From assembly GCA_001970955.1 (NCBI GenBank), contig MPUH01000056.1:62001-126000 (forward strand): a stretch of 64,000 nucleotides of DNA, in the 5' to 3' direction. A program made the position numbers and the translations under genes. A model generated the notes under the pieces. The model saw only the letters and a program-made list of their open reading frames with translations. It had not been told where the DNA came from and did not search any database. Within the stretch, counting starts at the first letter, position 1. Each line of letters begins with the position of its first letter. Below, piece after piece: positions 9,838 to 20,500 of this stretch. This DNA is from Stentor coeruleus. Its lineage: Eukaryota; Ciliophora; Heterotrichea; Heterotrichida; Stentoridae.

Positions 9838-11185
9838 TCATATAAGGCATAGTGTTCAAGGATAAATTTTTAACTACGCCTACACACCATAGGCAATATA
9901 AACTTTAAGTTTACTTTGGAGACAAGGCACGGGAATAAACTCTGTAAATTTTTTTTCTAAAACTCAACTCCAGAGATTACTTATAAAAAAAACACATATT
10001 AAATAAAAAGGCATATATAAAAAGTAAAATATGAAGGTGTTATGATAATATAATTAACAATAAAACCTAATAGGTTTGTATTTTTATATATAAGTGTTAT
10101 TTTCAATAATGATATTTTCAGGAAATGATTGTTTTGGATTGCAGTTCATATTATCATTGAGACATTGCATTTAGTATTAACACTATTAAAAAAACTTTAA
10201 CCTTCATAGGATGATAATATGAGTGTTTATTTTTAACATATAAAATTTATTAGATTTAGTTTTAAAAATTAACTAATTGATTTCTAAAATCATGATTAGG
10301 TTTGTTTATAACAATAAAGTCTAGTTTATTGAAAAATATGATTATTTTTTAGGATCCTCACGAATTATATAGTGATTTGAGAATGATCTAACTTAGTTTA
10401 TTAAAATATGATAATGTATGAAATGGAAACGGATAAAAATTTAGTTTGATTATTTAAATCTATAATTTGTATATAAAATAACAGTAACATTATTATCCTT
10501 GCATTTTTATTAGATAATTCTAAGAACTTCAACAAACATAAATCTAAATTTTTAAAAAACTTCTAATCTTACATTAAACAAATAACCTATTAACTTATTC
10601 ACAAATTCTAGTATTTATATATTTATTCAAGAAAATAAACCAGTCTGATCTTCTAAACTCTCACTAATCATAAATCTCAAATCATATCCTAAGAAAAATC
10701 CTCCTCCATTTTCTATAGGATTCTTCAAATATAGATAAATGCTTATAAAATTCATTGTATAAGGTAAACTAATAAAATATGCTTAATAAAATCTCATCAT
10801 TTCAACATATAAAAAATCAATTCTTAAAGTGAAATCACTAAACAAACAGCGGGTTTAATATAAATTTTAAGCCTAAAGCTTGAAGTCGACAAATTATCTT
10901 ATAAGTCTCAAGTAAAAAACTAGTCAGGATAAATACAAGTAGAACAAGGGAAATTAAGTTTCTTATCTTAAACAAAAGACAGTATAATGTTCAAACTAAA
11001 AAAAATGATATTCAATACACTTATGATCAAGAAGTATAAGTTTTGTCGGTAAATAAAGAATTTTCTATTGATTATCGGAATTTTACTGGAGAATAAAGGA
11101 TCTTGGTGATATAAAATAACTAAAATATTTACCTAAGAAATCATGTATGGATATAGGTGAAATTTTCAAGAAAAAAACTAAAATC
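9838..11185. other. gene-poor stretch with one GC-richer island
   Basis: About 9868-9960 is clearly less AT-rich than its surroundings. It holds a small hairpin (GCCTA..TAGGC) and a 13-nt palindrome (AAACTTTAAGTTT) and ends in a run of T; it could be a small RNA but matches none I know. About 10490-10830 is C-rich and G-poor. 10840-11180 has stop codons in all frames at roughly chance density. Confidence 0.4.
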
Positions 11186-11383
11186 CTAGAAAAAATCGAA
11201 AGAAATAGCCAAACCTCTCTTTGGGTATTTAAATAACTGATTTTCAATCAACATCTTGTCAATTCCTATCCCAAGAAGCACTTTTCTATTAATTTCCATA
11301 TAAAAATTTTGCAGGCAGTAAAAAAACTCCTCCACAGCATCAGAAAACTTTTCTAATAACTTTTTAAACCTCAATATGCACAT
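11186..11383 (-). CDS. short uncharacterised ORF
   Basis: An ATG-started frame of 65 codons (begins MCILRFKKLLEKFSD, ends in Phe-rich residues). The text looks coding-like, with amphipathic helices, but no family is recognised and no intron was found to extend it. It lies just downstream of the zinc-finger ORF on the same strand, after a C-rich spacer of the kind that flanks genes here. Real small gene, remnant or chance are all possible. Confidence 0.25.
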   Translation of the reverse strand: MCILRFKKLLEKFSDAVEEFFYCLQNFYMEINRKVLLGIGIDKMLIENQLFKYPKRGLAISFDFF

Positions 11384-11514
11384 TTGTATTCGTCTTGCTA
11401 TTCAAATCTTAAAAAAAATCTCCTTGGCTATAAAAATTTACAAAAAATCAACAATTGAACACCAATACCTTAACCTGATATTCATAAAATAAGAGATTTA
11501 ATAAGAAATCTAAT

Positions 11515-11769
11515 CTATGCTAATTGGTGTCGTAGGCAAGACAAGGATTCTTGATGTTTTTTAAGCTTTCTTTGGCTTGCAAAGTTTAACATGCAAATTT
11601 CGCATGAATTAATTTTAGAAGGGCTTAAAACTTCTACATCAGTAGCATTTATGCACTCTCTCATTTCACTGCAGTCAATTGTAATTATTGGAGATGAGGG
11701 TTCTTGTATTGAAATGATCCAGGAAAGGAATGGTTTTGACTTTTTCATATTTATACTAAGTAATTTCAT
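11515..11769 (-). CDS. small C2HC zinc-finger-like protein
   Basis: 84 codons from the ATG complementary to 11767-11769. The C-terminal part contains CEICMLNFASQRKLKKHQES followed by Leu-Ser-Cys, i.e. C-x2-C-x12-H-x5-C, a C2HC/C2H2-type zinc finger with the usual aromatic and Leu at the hydrophobic core positions. A further His lies three residues on. The N-terminal 55 residues are not recognised. A nucleic-acid or protein-binding role is typical for such fingers, but with one finger nothing more can be said. It sits alone in a gene-poor stretch, flanked by a C-rich spacer on the left and a G-rich one on the right, like proper genes here. Confidence 0.45.
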   Translation of the reverse strand: MKLLSINMKKSKPFLSWIISIQEPSSPIITIDCSEMRECINATDVEVLSPSKINSCEICMLNFASQRKLKKHQESLSCLRHQLA

Positions 11770-12458
11770 CTGGTAATACAAAAAGTTTATTTTGGGATAA
11801 AGTGTTTGTATTGATATAAAGATAGAGATTAAATTTAGGGTAAATTGATCTATGTATAACTTTAAGGGAATATAGGGTTATTAGGAATATGATATTTATG
11901 GTTACTTTTAAATAGTGTTTTAGTTTTAGATGCTAAAGAAAATATATTAGATTTTATTATAATTTTATGCTGATTTTGATTATTTGCTGAAGATATTTTT
12001 CTTAATAATTCATGTGAACTGTTTTGTAGAGGCTTTTTATTGGATTGTGTATTTCTTTAATGTAAGATTTTTATTGTCCTATCAATTTTTTTTACATAAT
12101 CAGCCTAGCATAAAGCCTACAAAAATGATCAAAGTTATTAATAAATAGTATGTTTAATAAAAGCAACACTCTAACATGAACTTTATTGCAATAAACCCTT
12201 ATATTTTTCTGAATTAAAAAAATAAGGCTCTACGCCAAAAATCAAAAATAATTTCTTTCAACCAAAACCAACTACCATCCTAAACTATTAATCCAAACAA
12301 TCAAAACAACAATAAAAACATAAAATCTTCCAACATAATTATTCCTATCATACTTTATAACATTAAAATGCTTTAATTATAAACAACCTACAACCACACA
12401 AATCCTCTAATTTTACCCTTACCTCCACAACTTACCTATCCTAAAAAAAAAACTTATC
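11770..12458. other. intergenic stretch
   Basis: The + strand is G-rich from about 11800 to 12060 and C-rich from about 12110 to 12455. No ORF, RNA gene or repeat seen. Confidence 0.6.
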
Positions 12459-14462
12459 TTAATTAACATTCCATTTATAAAAATAATCCCAAAACACCAG
12501 ACTTGAAATTTGTGTTTTAACGCTAAGTATTTCCAAATTACTAGTTTTGTAGCCAATATTAAAAAACTCACTATCTTCTTCTTTCCAAACAGATAAAGTT
12601 TTATCAGAAAATTCCTTCAAATCCTTTTCCGAATTGCCCATAAAAGTCCCATATTTTCCTGAATAAACAGCTTCAGCTAAAAACAATAAATAATAATTCG
12701 TAAACTGGAATTCACTAGTATTTTGCCTTAGTATCTGATAAACTGCATCAAGAAACTGAATAAAAATAGGTGAATTATCACTTGTACAAGAACCCCTGTC
12801 TTTAAATTTATGGCCAAAACTTATCCAATCTTTACAAATAAGCACTTGAAAACCATGAAAAGTTCTATAAAATGGGTCGATTAGTATCTGTGCAAGGGCA
12901 CTTATTTGTGAAGTCCTATCCCAACCATCTGAACAATGTATTAAAACTGATGATTTTTCATATATCAAAAAATCCGCAACAGCTTTTGCTGATGATAATA
13001 TTGACTTTAGACGATTTAGCCACTTAGAATTGTGTAATAAAAGAAGGAAATCATCTTTTGATGTAATGTTTTTTAATGCTTCATAACTTGATTTGATTTT
13101 ATGGATGTTTGGGATGTTCATAAAAAGCATTTTACACCTTGCGTAGTATGCGGAATGCTCAAAACCTTTGCCCCTAACTTTATTAGCCCGTGCACTTAAT
13201 TTAGGTCTTGCATCGATAATATATTTAATTTGAGTTTTTGACATATAATCTTCATCTTCTTTGCATCTGGAGTAAAATACCCCAACACAAGGCTGGCTAC
13301 TTCTAAAAAGTGTTGAGTTTTTACCTACCCAGGTAACTGTTGGGATTCTTCGCCTACTTCTGAAATTCGCGATAATTCTAAGCTCATCATCTGTAATATA
13401 ACTAGGTTGTAATAATACCGCTGGATAGCTTTCACAGAACTTATAATCATAATTAACATCAACTTTTTTCCAATTCCCACTATCAAAAGCACCCATTCTC
13501 GTAAACTCCCTTTCCGGTTCATAAATACTCCATCCATAATCACTAGAAGTATAAAAAGCTAAATAATAATCAAAGCAAAAATGCATCCCATCAAGTTCTG
13601 AATATTTATCCAAAACATAAGCCATAACATCTTGACTAACATAATAATCAATCACTCTTAAATCTTTACTTGTAATTGTAATCTGACCAATATTAACAGA
13701 AAAATTATCAATAGCATAATGTGGTACCGAAAGTACATAATCATACTTAGATGAACTTGTAAATAAAAACCTATAATTTGTTATACTCAATCTACCATTC
13801 TGATATACATTCCCACATCCTCCATAAGCATTACATGTATATCTTAATATTTCTCCTGATATAAGCTTTGGATTTAATTTCCCATCAGATTTCTCATCAT
13901 TTTCTTCTAAATACTGTGTTTTTCCCTCTGTGTCATTAGCTTCGATTATTATAACTGCTGATGACCTTTTAAAATTAGTCAGTTCTAATAAGCATTTTAT
14001 GTATTTTTTCGCTTTAAAGTCTTCAAGAAGGATTTTTTTTGTAGATATCACACGATGAGATGCTTCAAAAACTATATGTAATGTATCAGTCCAGTCGATT
14101 TGAGTAAAAATTCCTATGTCGTTTGAGATAAAGTTTTCAAGGTCTTGTTGAAAATTAAACCTTTGGGATTGGTTTTTTATTGTAAGAGTTATTCGGAAAT
14201 CTATGTTTGCTCCTAAATGAGGGATGATTATTGTAGAAAGTTTTAATGATGACTTTGGAAGCCAACCTTCGTTTGATGTTTCGTCTATGCACCATACCCA
14301 GTTATCAATTTTCCCGATTACTTGAGCTAGTTGGTCTTTGTTTAGCGATAAATTCCCCACTTCATCGGATTTTATGTTGGTCTGGGCTATTACGCGCTCT
14401 ATGGAAAAGTCTTTGAGAATGGGAATTCTTATATTGATGTCCATAATATTTATATGTGGCAA
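12459..14462 (-). CDS. myotubularin-family phosphoinositide 3-phosphatase with SH3-like N-terminus
   Basis: 667 residues. The signature HCSDGWDRTSQ is present, with catalytic Cys510 and Arg516 of the C-x5-R loop, so the enzyme should be active on PI3P or PI(3,5)P2. Upstream are RRRIPTVTW and LFRSSQP, also typical of the family; the end (WDYFYKWNVN) is the normal end of the fold. A PH-GRAM domain lies at about 198-275 (LISGEILRYTC..., ITNYRFLFTSS). Residues 22-75 read like an SH3 fold: the I-A-x-x..E..L-S-L start, a W-V-W core and G-W-L-P-K-S-S-L at the end, where SH3 domains have G-x-x-P-x-N-Y-V. Residues 80-195 are unassigned. Role: endosomal lipid turnover and membrane trafficking. The SH3-like call rests on reading by eye. 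Confidence 0.93.
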   Translation of the reverse strand: MPHINIMDINIRIPILKDFSIERVIAQTNIKSDEVGNLSLNKDQLAQVIGKIDNWVWCIDETSNEGWLPKSSLKLSTIIIPHLGANIDFRITLTIKNQSQRFNFQQDLENFISNDIGIFTQIDWTDTLHIVFEASHRVISTKKILLEDFKAKKYIKCLLELTNFKRSSAVIIIEANDTEGKTQYLEENDEKSDGKLNPKLISGEILRYTCNAYGGCGNVYQNGRLSITNYRFLFTSSSKYDYVLSVPHYAIDNFSVNIGQITITSKDLRVIDYYVSQDVMAYVLDKYSELDGMHFCFDYYLAFYTSSDYGWSIYEPEREFTRMGAFDSGNWKKVDVNYDYKFCESYPAVLLQPSYITDDELRIIANFRSRRRIPTVTWVGKNSTLFRSSQPCVGVFYSRCKEDEDYMSKTQIKYIIDARPKLSARANKVRGKGFEHSAYYARCKMLFMNIPNIHKIKSSYEALKNITSKDDFLLLLHNSKWLNRLKSILSSAKAVADFLIYEKSSVLIHCSDGWDRTSQISALAQILIDPFYRTFHGFQVLICKDWISFGHKFKDRGSCTSDNSPIFIQFLDAVYQILRQNTSEFQFTNYYLLFLAEAVYSGKYGTFMGNSEKDLKEFSDKTLSVWKEEDSEFFNIGYKTSNLEILSVKTQISSLVFWDYFYKWNVN

Positions 14463-14562
14463 GGATTTGATAGGAGTTTTTAAATATTTTTTAATAGCCT
14501 AAACATATTTTTTAAACTAAACTGGTTTTTTTTTTTCAGAAGCTTTTAAGCACTAATATCTT

Positions 14563-14793
14563 TTTATAAAATATAACATTTCAATGACAGAATCTCCTGA
14601 GCTTATAAAAATAACTCTAAGTCTTTATGAAGAAGTCGCTTGTATCCAAGGAAAAACCTAAACCAAACAGAAAACCTTATTTTTATATAAAAAAATTCAA
14701 ANTTTATAAAATATAACATTTCAATGACAGAATCTCCTGAGCTTATAAAAATAACTCTAAGTCTTTATGAAGAAGTCGCTTGTATCCAAGGAA
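14563..14793. repeat. artefactual direct repeat at a scaffold join
   Basis: About 91 bp at 14563-14653 is repeated exactly at 14703-14793, on either side of a single N at 14702. Both copies contain the same ATG and first codons of the RING gene. An exact repeat abutting an N is what two overlapping contig ends give when a scaffolder fails to merge them, so this is probably one locus. The first copy continues into 47 bp of A-rich sequence before the N, which may be contig-end noise. Confidence 0.85.
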
Positions 14794-15347
14794 TCATCTT
14801 CAATGGCCATTGCCCATCCGAACTAAATTTTGACCATTTGGTAAATTTAGTAAACCTTCCATGCTTAGACTTACAATCCGCATCATCACATCTTATAGCT
14901 TTATTATACGAAATTCCTGAAGTTAAATCAGATTTTCCTAAACTCAACGCTTTAACTAAAGAAAATACAGGTTATCGACTAGCTTTATTCTCTGAACCTG
15001 GGAANCTAAACTCAACGCTTTAACTAAAGAAAATACAGGTTATCGACTAGCTTTATTCTCTGAACCTGGAAAAGATTTCTGATTACTTTTCATTTTATAG
15101 GAAAAAAAAAGAGAAAAAACAGACACAGTTGAAAGAAAGACATGAAAAAATTATGGAATGTATGATTTGTAGAAGTTCTATGAAGGATATTGTGTTTTTA
15201 CCATGTGGGCATATTGTTATATGTAAGAATTGTTTGATTGAGACTATGGGTATTACTCCGAATATGATGATAAATAATAAGAGTAAATTGATTAAATGCC
15301 TGCTGTGCAAAAATCCGGTGAAAGAGTCGAAAGAGGTGCATTTTTAA
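14724..15347 (+). CDS. RING-finger protein, model broken by scaffold joins
   Basis: The C-terminal part has a C3HC4 RING: CMICRSSMKD, FLPCGHIVICKNC, then KCLLCKNPV, giving C-x2-C, C-x-H, C-x2-C and C-x2-C. This is the arrangement of IAP/RNF34-type E3 ubiquitin ligases, usually at the protein's C-terminus as here. The N-terminal frame starts at ATG 14724 (duplicate ATG at 14584) and reads MTESPELIKITLSL. The two frames do not meet: after collapsing the repeat around the N at 15005, they differ by one base near 15060-15070, where the downstream frame reads EKISDYFSFYRKKK. No GT-AG intron of 15-16 nt explains the shift, so a base error at the contig end is most likely. The intact protein would be about 180-190 residues. 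Confidence 0.7.
14938..15069. repeat. artefactual direct repeat at a scaffold join
   Basis: 64 bp at 14938-15001 is repeated at 15006-15069, flanking the single N at 15005. Like the join at 14702, this is best read as an unmerged contig overlap. It interrupts the RING gene and produces a false early stop there. Confidence 0.85.
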
Positions 15348-15554
15348 CACTTTTAATTATATTTTTATAGTTTAAATTATGTTTTTTAATGGGAAATTGA
15401 TGGTTTCATTTTGTAGGTGGAAGCTTTGAGAAGTGGGAAGGAATGGCAGATGATAGTGTCAAGCTTGGAAAGTTTGGATTAGGAAAATTTAAATCAATGG
15501 TGGTTTCATTAATCTTATTGAATATCACAACATTATTAGTATTAGAAATTGTAA

Positions 15555-16973
15555 ATGGTATCAATATTTGAAGCAATTGATCGTGAAGTGAATAAATCAT
15601 TAAAATTCTGGGGGCAATTAGATGAAATTTATACACAAGATATCAGGCAAAATAAGATCCGAGAGGCTTCATTACAATTTTTAATGCCAAATGGGGTATT
15701 TAAGACAAGAAATGCTATCTTAACCAAAACTAAAATGTATATCAGCAAAAAAGAAGGGAAGGATGCTAAGAAGATGGCTGTGGTTATATGGAAAAAACTA
15801 GAACCGTTTTGTGAAGAAAGTGAATCTGAAGAGAGGTTTGGGTTTCGGCTGATCCAAAGCGGATTGTTTCAAGATTTTTATACAAAAAGCCCTGAAGAAC
15901 TTGAAGAGTGGCTTGAATCTTTAAGTCGGGTGTCGATTCTTAACGATCTCGAAGAAGACTACAAAACCATCCGAGAAATCGGTAGCGGTTCTTATGCAAA
16001 AGTTCTCCTAGTCCAAGACCTTCAAGACAACCAAGAATACGCTGTTAAATCCATAAACAAAGATCTAATCTGGAATAGTTCCCGAAACACTAATGCTTTA
16101 ATAAACGAAATCAATGTCATGCGAAAACTAAACCATCCATTCTTAGTAAAGCTTCATCGAGTATATGAAAATGAAAAATTCGTGCATTTAATCTTAGATT
16201 ATGTCCCAGGAGGAGATTTATTTCATCGTTTAATGGAAAGAAACGTTTTTACTGAAGAAGTTGCCTCAAAATTCATGAAAAACATGCTTGAAGTCCTTGA
16301 TTATATTCATTCTCTTGATATAATCCATAGAGATTTGAAGCCAGAAAACATACTTATGATGAACAACATTAATGATTGGGAGTTCAAAATTGCAGATTTT
16401 GGCTTGGCATGCGAAACCCATGAAGAAGTCATGCTTAGATGTGGTTCTCCAGGATACGTAGCTCCAGAAATACTAAAAAAACATCTTTATGGTAAAAAAG
16501 TTGATATTTTCAGTGCTGGGATTATACTTTATGTGATACTGTCCAGTAGGGCACCATTTTTCGGTAAAAATTCTAGTGAAATCCTTATCAGGAATAAAGA
16601 ATGCAAAATTTACTTCCAAGACCGATATTGGAAAAATGTATCTAAAGAAGGAATTGATTGTGTTTTAAAACTTACAGATTGTGACCCTGATACTCGGCCA
16701 ATGGCATTAGAAGCTTTAAGGCATCCTTGGTTTACTATAACACATAATTCAAAACTTCATATAGAATCTGTTATTCCCCCTTCTAGCCCTGATACTGGAA
16801 TTTCAGCTGAACTTATGAAAAGAATGAATAATAAAAGATATGTTGAAATTACAGAAAAAGAAAGAAGAGAAGAGGAGGAAAATAAAAAAGCTTTTAATGC
16901 TCATAAGGCTGTGATGAGTAGCAATGCTAAGAATTTGTTAAAGAAATTAAGAGATGCTGATTCGCTTTTATAA
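15555..16973 (+). CDS. PH-domain serine/threonine protein kinase (CAMK/AGC-like)
   Basis: 472 residues in one exon. Residues ~15-128 form a PH-like domain (KFWGQLDEIYT..., ending EELEEWLESLSRV, the usual C-terminal helix). The kinase domain spans about 137-394: glycine loop GSGSYAKV (143-150), Lys165, HRDLKPEN (258-265), DFG (281-283) and APE (303-305), so it should be active. The sequence reads like calcium/calmodulin-dependent or CDPK-type kinases, but there are no EF hands; the ~75-residue tail is basic/acidic helical. The PH domain suggests recruitment to phosphoinositides, a plausible link to the lipid phosphatase nearby, though proximity proves nothing. The start at ATG 15555 keeps the PH domain complete. 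Confidence 0.93.
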   Translation: MVSIFEAIDREVNKSLKFWGQLDEIYTQDIRQNKIREASLQFLMPNGVFKTRNAILTKTKMYISKKEGKDAKKMAVVIWKKLEPFCEESESEERFGFRLIQSGLFQDFYTKSPEELEEWLESLSRVSILNDLEEDYKTIREIGSGSYAKVLLVQDLQDNQEYAVKSINKDLIWNSSRNTNALINEINVMRKLNHPFLVKLHRVYENEKFVHLILDYVPGGDLFHRLMERNVFTEEVASKFMKNMLEVLDYIHSLDIIHRDLKPENILMMNNINDWEFKIADFGLACETHEEVMLRCGSPGYVAPEILKKHLYGKKVDIFSAGIILYVILSSRAPFFGKNSSEILIRNKECKIYFQDRYWKNVSKEGIDCVLKLTDCDPDTRPMALEALRHPWFTITHNSKLHIESVIPPSSPDTGISAELMKRMNNKRYVEITEKERREEEENKKAFNAHKAVMSSNAKNLLKKLRDADSLL

Positions 16974-17581
16974 TAAATAAGTTATGATGGTTATGTTGTG
17001 AATTGAATTAAAAATATGAAAGGTAGAGTTTTTTTTTAAGTTAAGTAGAGCTTTTAAGTAATTTGCATGCAATTTATAGTTTTTTGTTGGTAATGTAAAA
17101 TTTGCCAACTAGTGATAATAGAAAATTATTAAATCTTAAACCCAATTTATATAAAAGTTTATCAAAAATCATAAAAGGTAGAAGCCTTGAGGAGGTATTT
17201 ATGAATAGCATATACAAAATTTACTAAAAATGAATTAAAATTCCCAAGCTGCAAACTTCAAATAAGCCCCTCTCTAATCTTGAATTATCAGAACAATTAT
17301 TTATAAAACAAACAGTTTAATACAAATCTAATTCCACAGGTCACTTTATCAAATCCTAAAATTTTCTTCTTAACACTATTCACAATTAAATACCCACAAG
17401 CATAATCATCAACCAATTTTTTTATTTATAGCATAAAACACCTTAACCAGTCAGTCTACACAAAATTTAATAACAAACCTATATCCTCATAAATTTTTTA
17501 AAACTTTATTTCTATCATAAACCCATATAAAATCCGGAAATCAAGCATATATTCCGCTTAAATCATAATAAAAACCAAAAA
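16974..17581. other. intergenic stretch
   Basis: 608 bp between two + strand genes. G-rich to about 17100, C-rich from about 17220. No ORF or RNA gene seen. Confidence 0.6.
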
Positions 17582-20500
17582 ATGGAGCAGAGTTTTGATT
17601 CAAAAAGAAGACTTGATATAAGCGACTACAGTAACAAAGAGTCCATCCAAGACTCTCCAAAAACTATGACCTCAAGAGACTATGAAGAAAAACTAGAACA
17701 AATGAAGCAACTTTATGATCAACGAATCGAAACAATAACCGCGTTCGCCCATAAATTTTACGAAATAGCCCAATCTGATGATGTACTTCTAACAATGCAA
17801 GGTAACAGTGTAAGTGAAAAATTCGCTAATCATAGACTTCGAGAGTTATTTGAAGAAGTTATGTTAAAAGAATGTGAGATTACTATAAACAACCTCCAAT
17901 CTGAAGTTTCATCACAGAAATTATTAGTATCGAAATTAGAACAAGAAAAAATTAGATTACAAGGATATATAAAAACAGCTGAAGATAATACAAAAACACA
18001 AGAAATAGAAAATAAGCGTCTTGAAAGAGAAATTTATGAACATAAAAACCGGATTGCTAGTATGAGAACAGAATTTGAAGATGCATTAAAACGAAGGGAT
18101 AGAGAAATTTCTAGTAAATACGATGATTTAAAATCATCATTTTATAAAGATGAGCAGGGGAAAAAAGATAAAGCACAACAGGAAATTGAAAACTTAAGAT
18201 TCATGCTAGAAAAAGAGCGAAATCGGAATAAAACCCTAGAAGATGAGTCTAAAAAACTTAAAAAACAAATTAACGACTCTAGGGTTTATGAAGAAGCTTC
18301 TAAACTATATGAACAAACTAAAGAAGAAAAATCTATCCTTCAAGACAAATATGAAAGATTAGAAGACTCTTATGAAAAACTACAGAAACAAGCGCAAAAT
18401 TTTGAAAAACAACTAAAAAGCATCTTATCTGCTGAACAAAAAGCTAGCAACGAGGCTTTATCAACCATACAACAAAAGTACAAATCCCGAAGTAAAATGT
18501 TTAAAAGAAAAATCCTAGACCAAAAACAAACCATTGAGTCTTTAGACCAACAACTAAAAAGTTATAAACAAGGTATTGAAGATCATAAAAAAAACATTGA
18601 AAAAAAAGTTATAGGAAATCAAGAGGATCTAAAAAGAGTTAAAGATGAATGGGAAAGAAAATGCAATGAAGTTGTTATTGAATATCAAAGAAAAGAAGCG
18701 GAATTACAAACAAAACAACAAATACAATTGGTTTCTTTACAAAATCAATATCAAAAATTATTAGAAGATCGTGTACAAGAAATACATAGAGAAATGGCTC
18801 AAAGTAGGGCAAAAAATAGGGAAGTTGAGATAAGAAATGCATTGGAAGAAAAAATTAAAGATTATGTGAGTAGGTTAGAATATGAAGAATTAGTTAAAGA
18901 AAAGGAAAAACTTTTGAAGACATGTGAGAAATTTACTAGTCAAACTGCAGTTTTTGAAAAAGAGTTTGAAAAAGTTGTTAAGGAAAGAGCCTTATTAGAA
19001 AAGGTTTTGGAAAATGAGAGGGAGAAAGCAAGAGAAATTGAAGAAAATAATGAAGAAAAAAAGAAAAGGGTACAGATGGAAGAAAAAGTTCAGATATTGA
19101 ATAATTCTTTAAGTCAGTTTAGGAGTTTGATTGTGGAAAAGGAAAATGAAATTGATGAGTTGAGTAAGAAAAACAAGGAACTGAGGGCTAGTTTAGCATC
19201 AGTTAGTATTGATTTAGAAAATGAACAGTCGAAAAATATTACAATGAAAAGGGATTTACTGGGATTGAAATCGGAATTAGAACTCACAGAAAATAATAAA
19301 AGAGAACTAGAAAATCAAATAATTGTTATCCAATCGCAATTAGAGATTGAAAGCAGGAGGAAAAAAGCTCAAAATACTGAAAAATATGAAGAAGAAACTG
19401 CTAAACATATTGAAACTAAGACCCGGCTGATACAAGTTGAAGGGAAATTAACTCAAATCACAAGAGAAAATGAAGAGTATGAGAAAAAAATTAAAGAAAT
19501 GAAAGAAAATATCAAAACCAATGAAATAGAAACATCCAAACTAAAAAAAAAAATAATCGAATATGACAGCGAAATCAATATAGAAAGAATATCATCATCT
19601 GAACTTCAAAAAAAAGTTGACAAACTCTTAAAAGGTAATTATTTAAAAATAGAAGTTATATCAAAGGTAAAAAGCAAAATCCAAAACATTAGAAATTCTT
19701 TAAGAGGATTCAAATCATTTATCGTTGAACTAATACAAGAAGTTAAAAAAGATAATAGTTCATCAATACAAGATTTATTATTTAGGTTTCTTGATAGTAA
19801 CAATTATATGAGAAAACAACTTGAAATTAGATATCAAACTATTAATGATGAAATAAATGAAGAATGGATTAAAAAAATCCAAAGTGTTGAAGAAAACGTT
19901 AGCAAACATGCAAATATGTCAACTTTGCAACATCAAGAAAAACTACAGAGCCAGGAAAAATTTATTGATGCCCTTAAAAGTTCATTACAAGCTGTTAAAA
20001 AAGAACAAAAATCTTCATTAGATGAAATTGATAAGTATAAAAAAAGGATTTCAGAACTCCAGGAAAAATTGAACGTGATGGAAAAAGATAACAAAAACCT
20101 AGAAAATTCTCTTAAGAAAAACTCTGATGCTTTTGATACACTGCAAGAAGAGATTAAAAAAGAAGTTGTCAAAATGCAAAGTAATCATGAAAACGCTTTG
20201 GAAAAACTTAAAAAAGAGCTTGATAAAAAGCATAGCACTGAAATGCAGGAATTCCTAGAAAAATACAAAAACAAAGACACCCAGGGCGAGGTTTTTCTAA
20301 GAGAAAAACTCAAAGAAATCGAGCATTTAAAAGAAGAAGAAGTTTATCAAATCAAAAAAAAGTACCAAGAACTACTAGACAACGCATACAACGAATCTCA
20401 AACCGAAAGAGAAAAAAGCTCAAGAATGAAACAAAGGCTCAGTCAAATCGAAGAAGAAATAACAATGCTCAAACAAGACCATATAAAAATCACATCTGAA

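Noticed and set aside
10828-11120. A + strand frame interrupted only by TAA/TAG, readable if these meant Gln
   Set aside because: Five such stops in about 97 codons are no fewer than chance in this AT-rich DNA, and all good genes here use TAA and TAG as stops.
15370-15554. A possible mini-gene upstream of the PH kinase (GTGGAAGCTTTGAGAAG frame)
   Set aside because: It needs a 14-nt intron, a length not otherwise seen, and yields under 30 residues; it is more likely leader sequence of the kinase.
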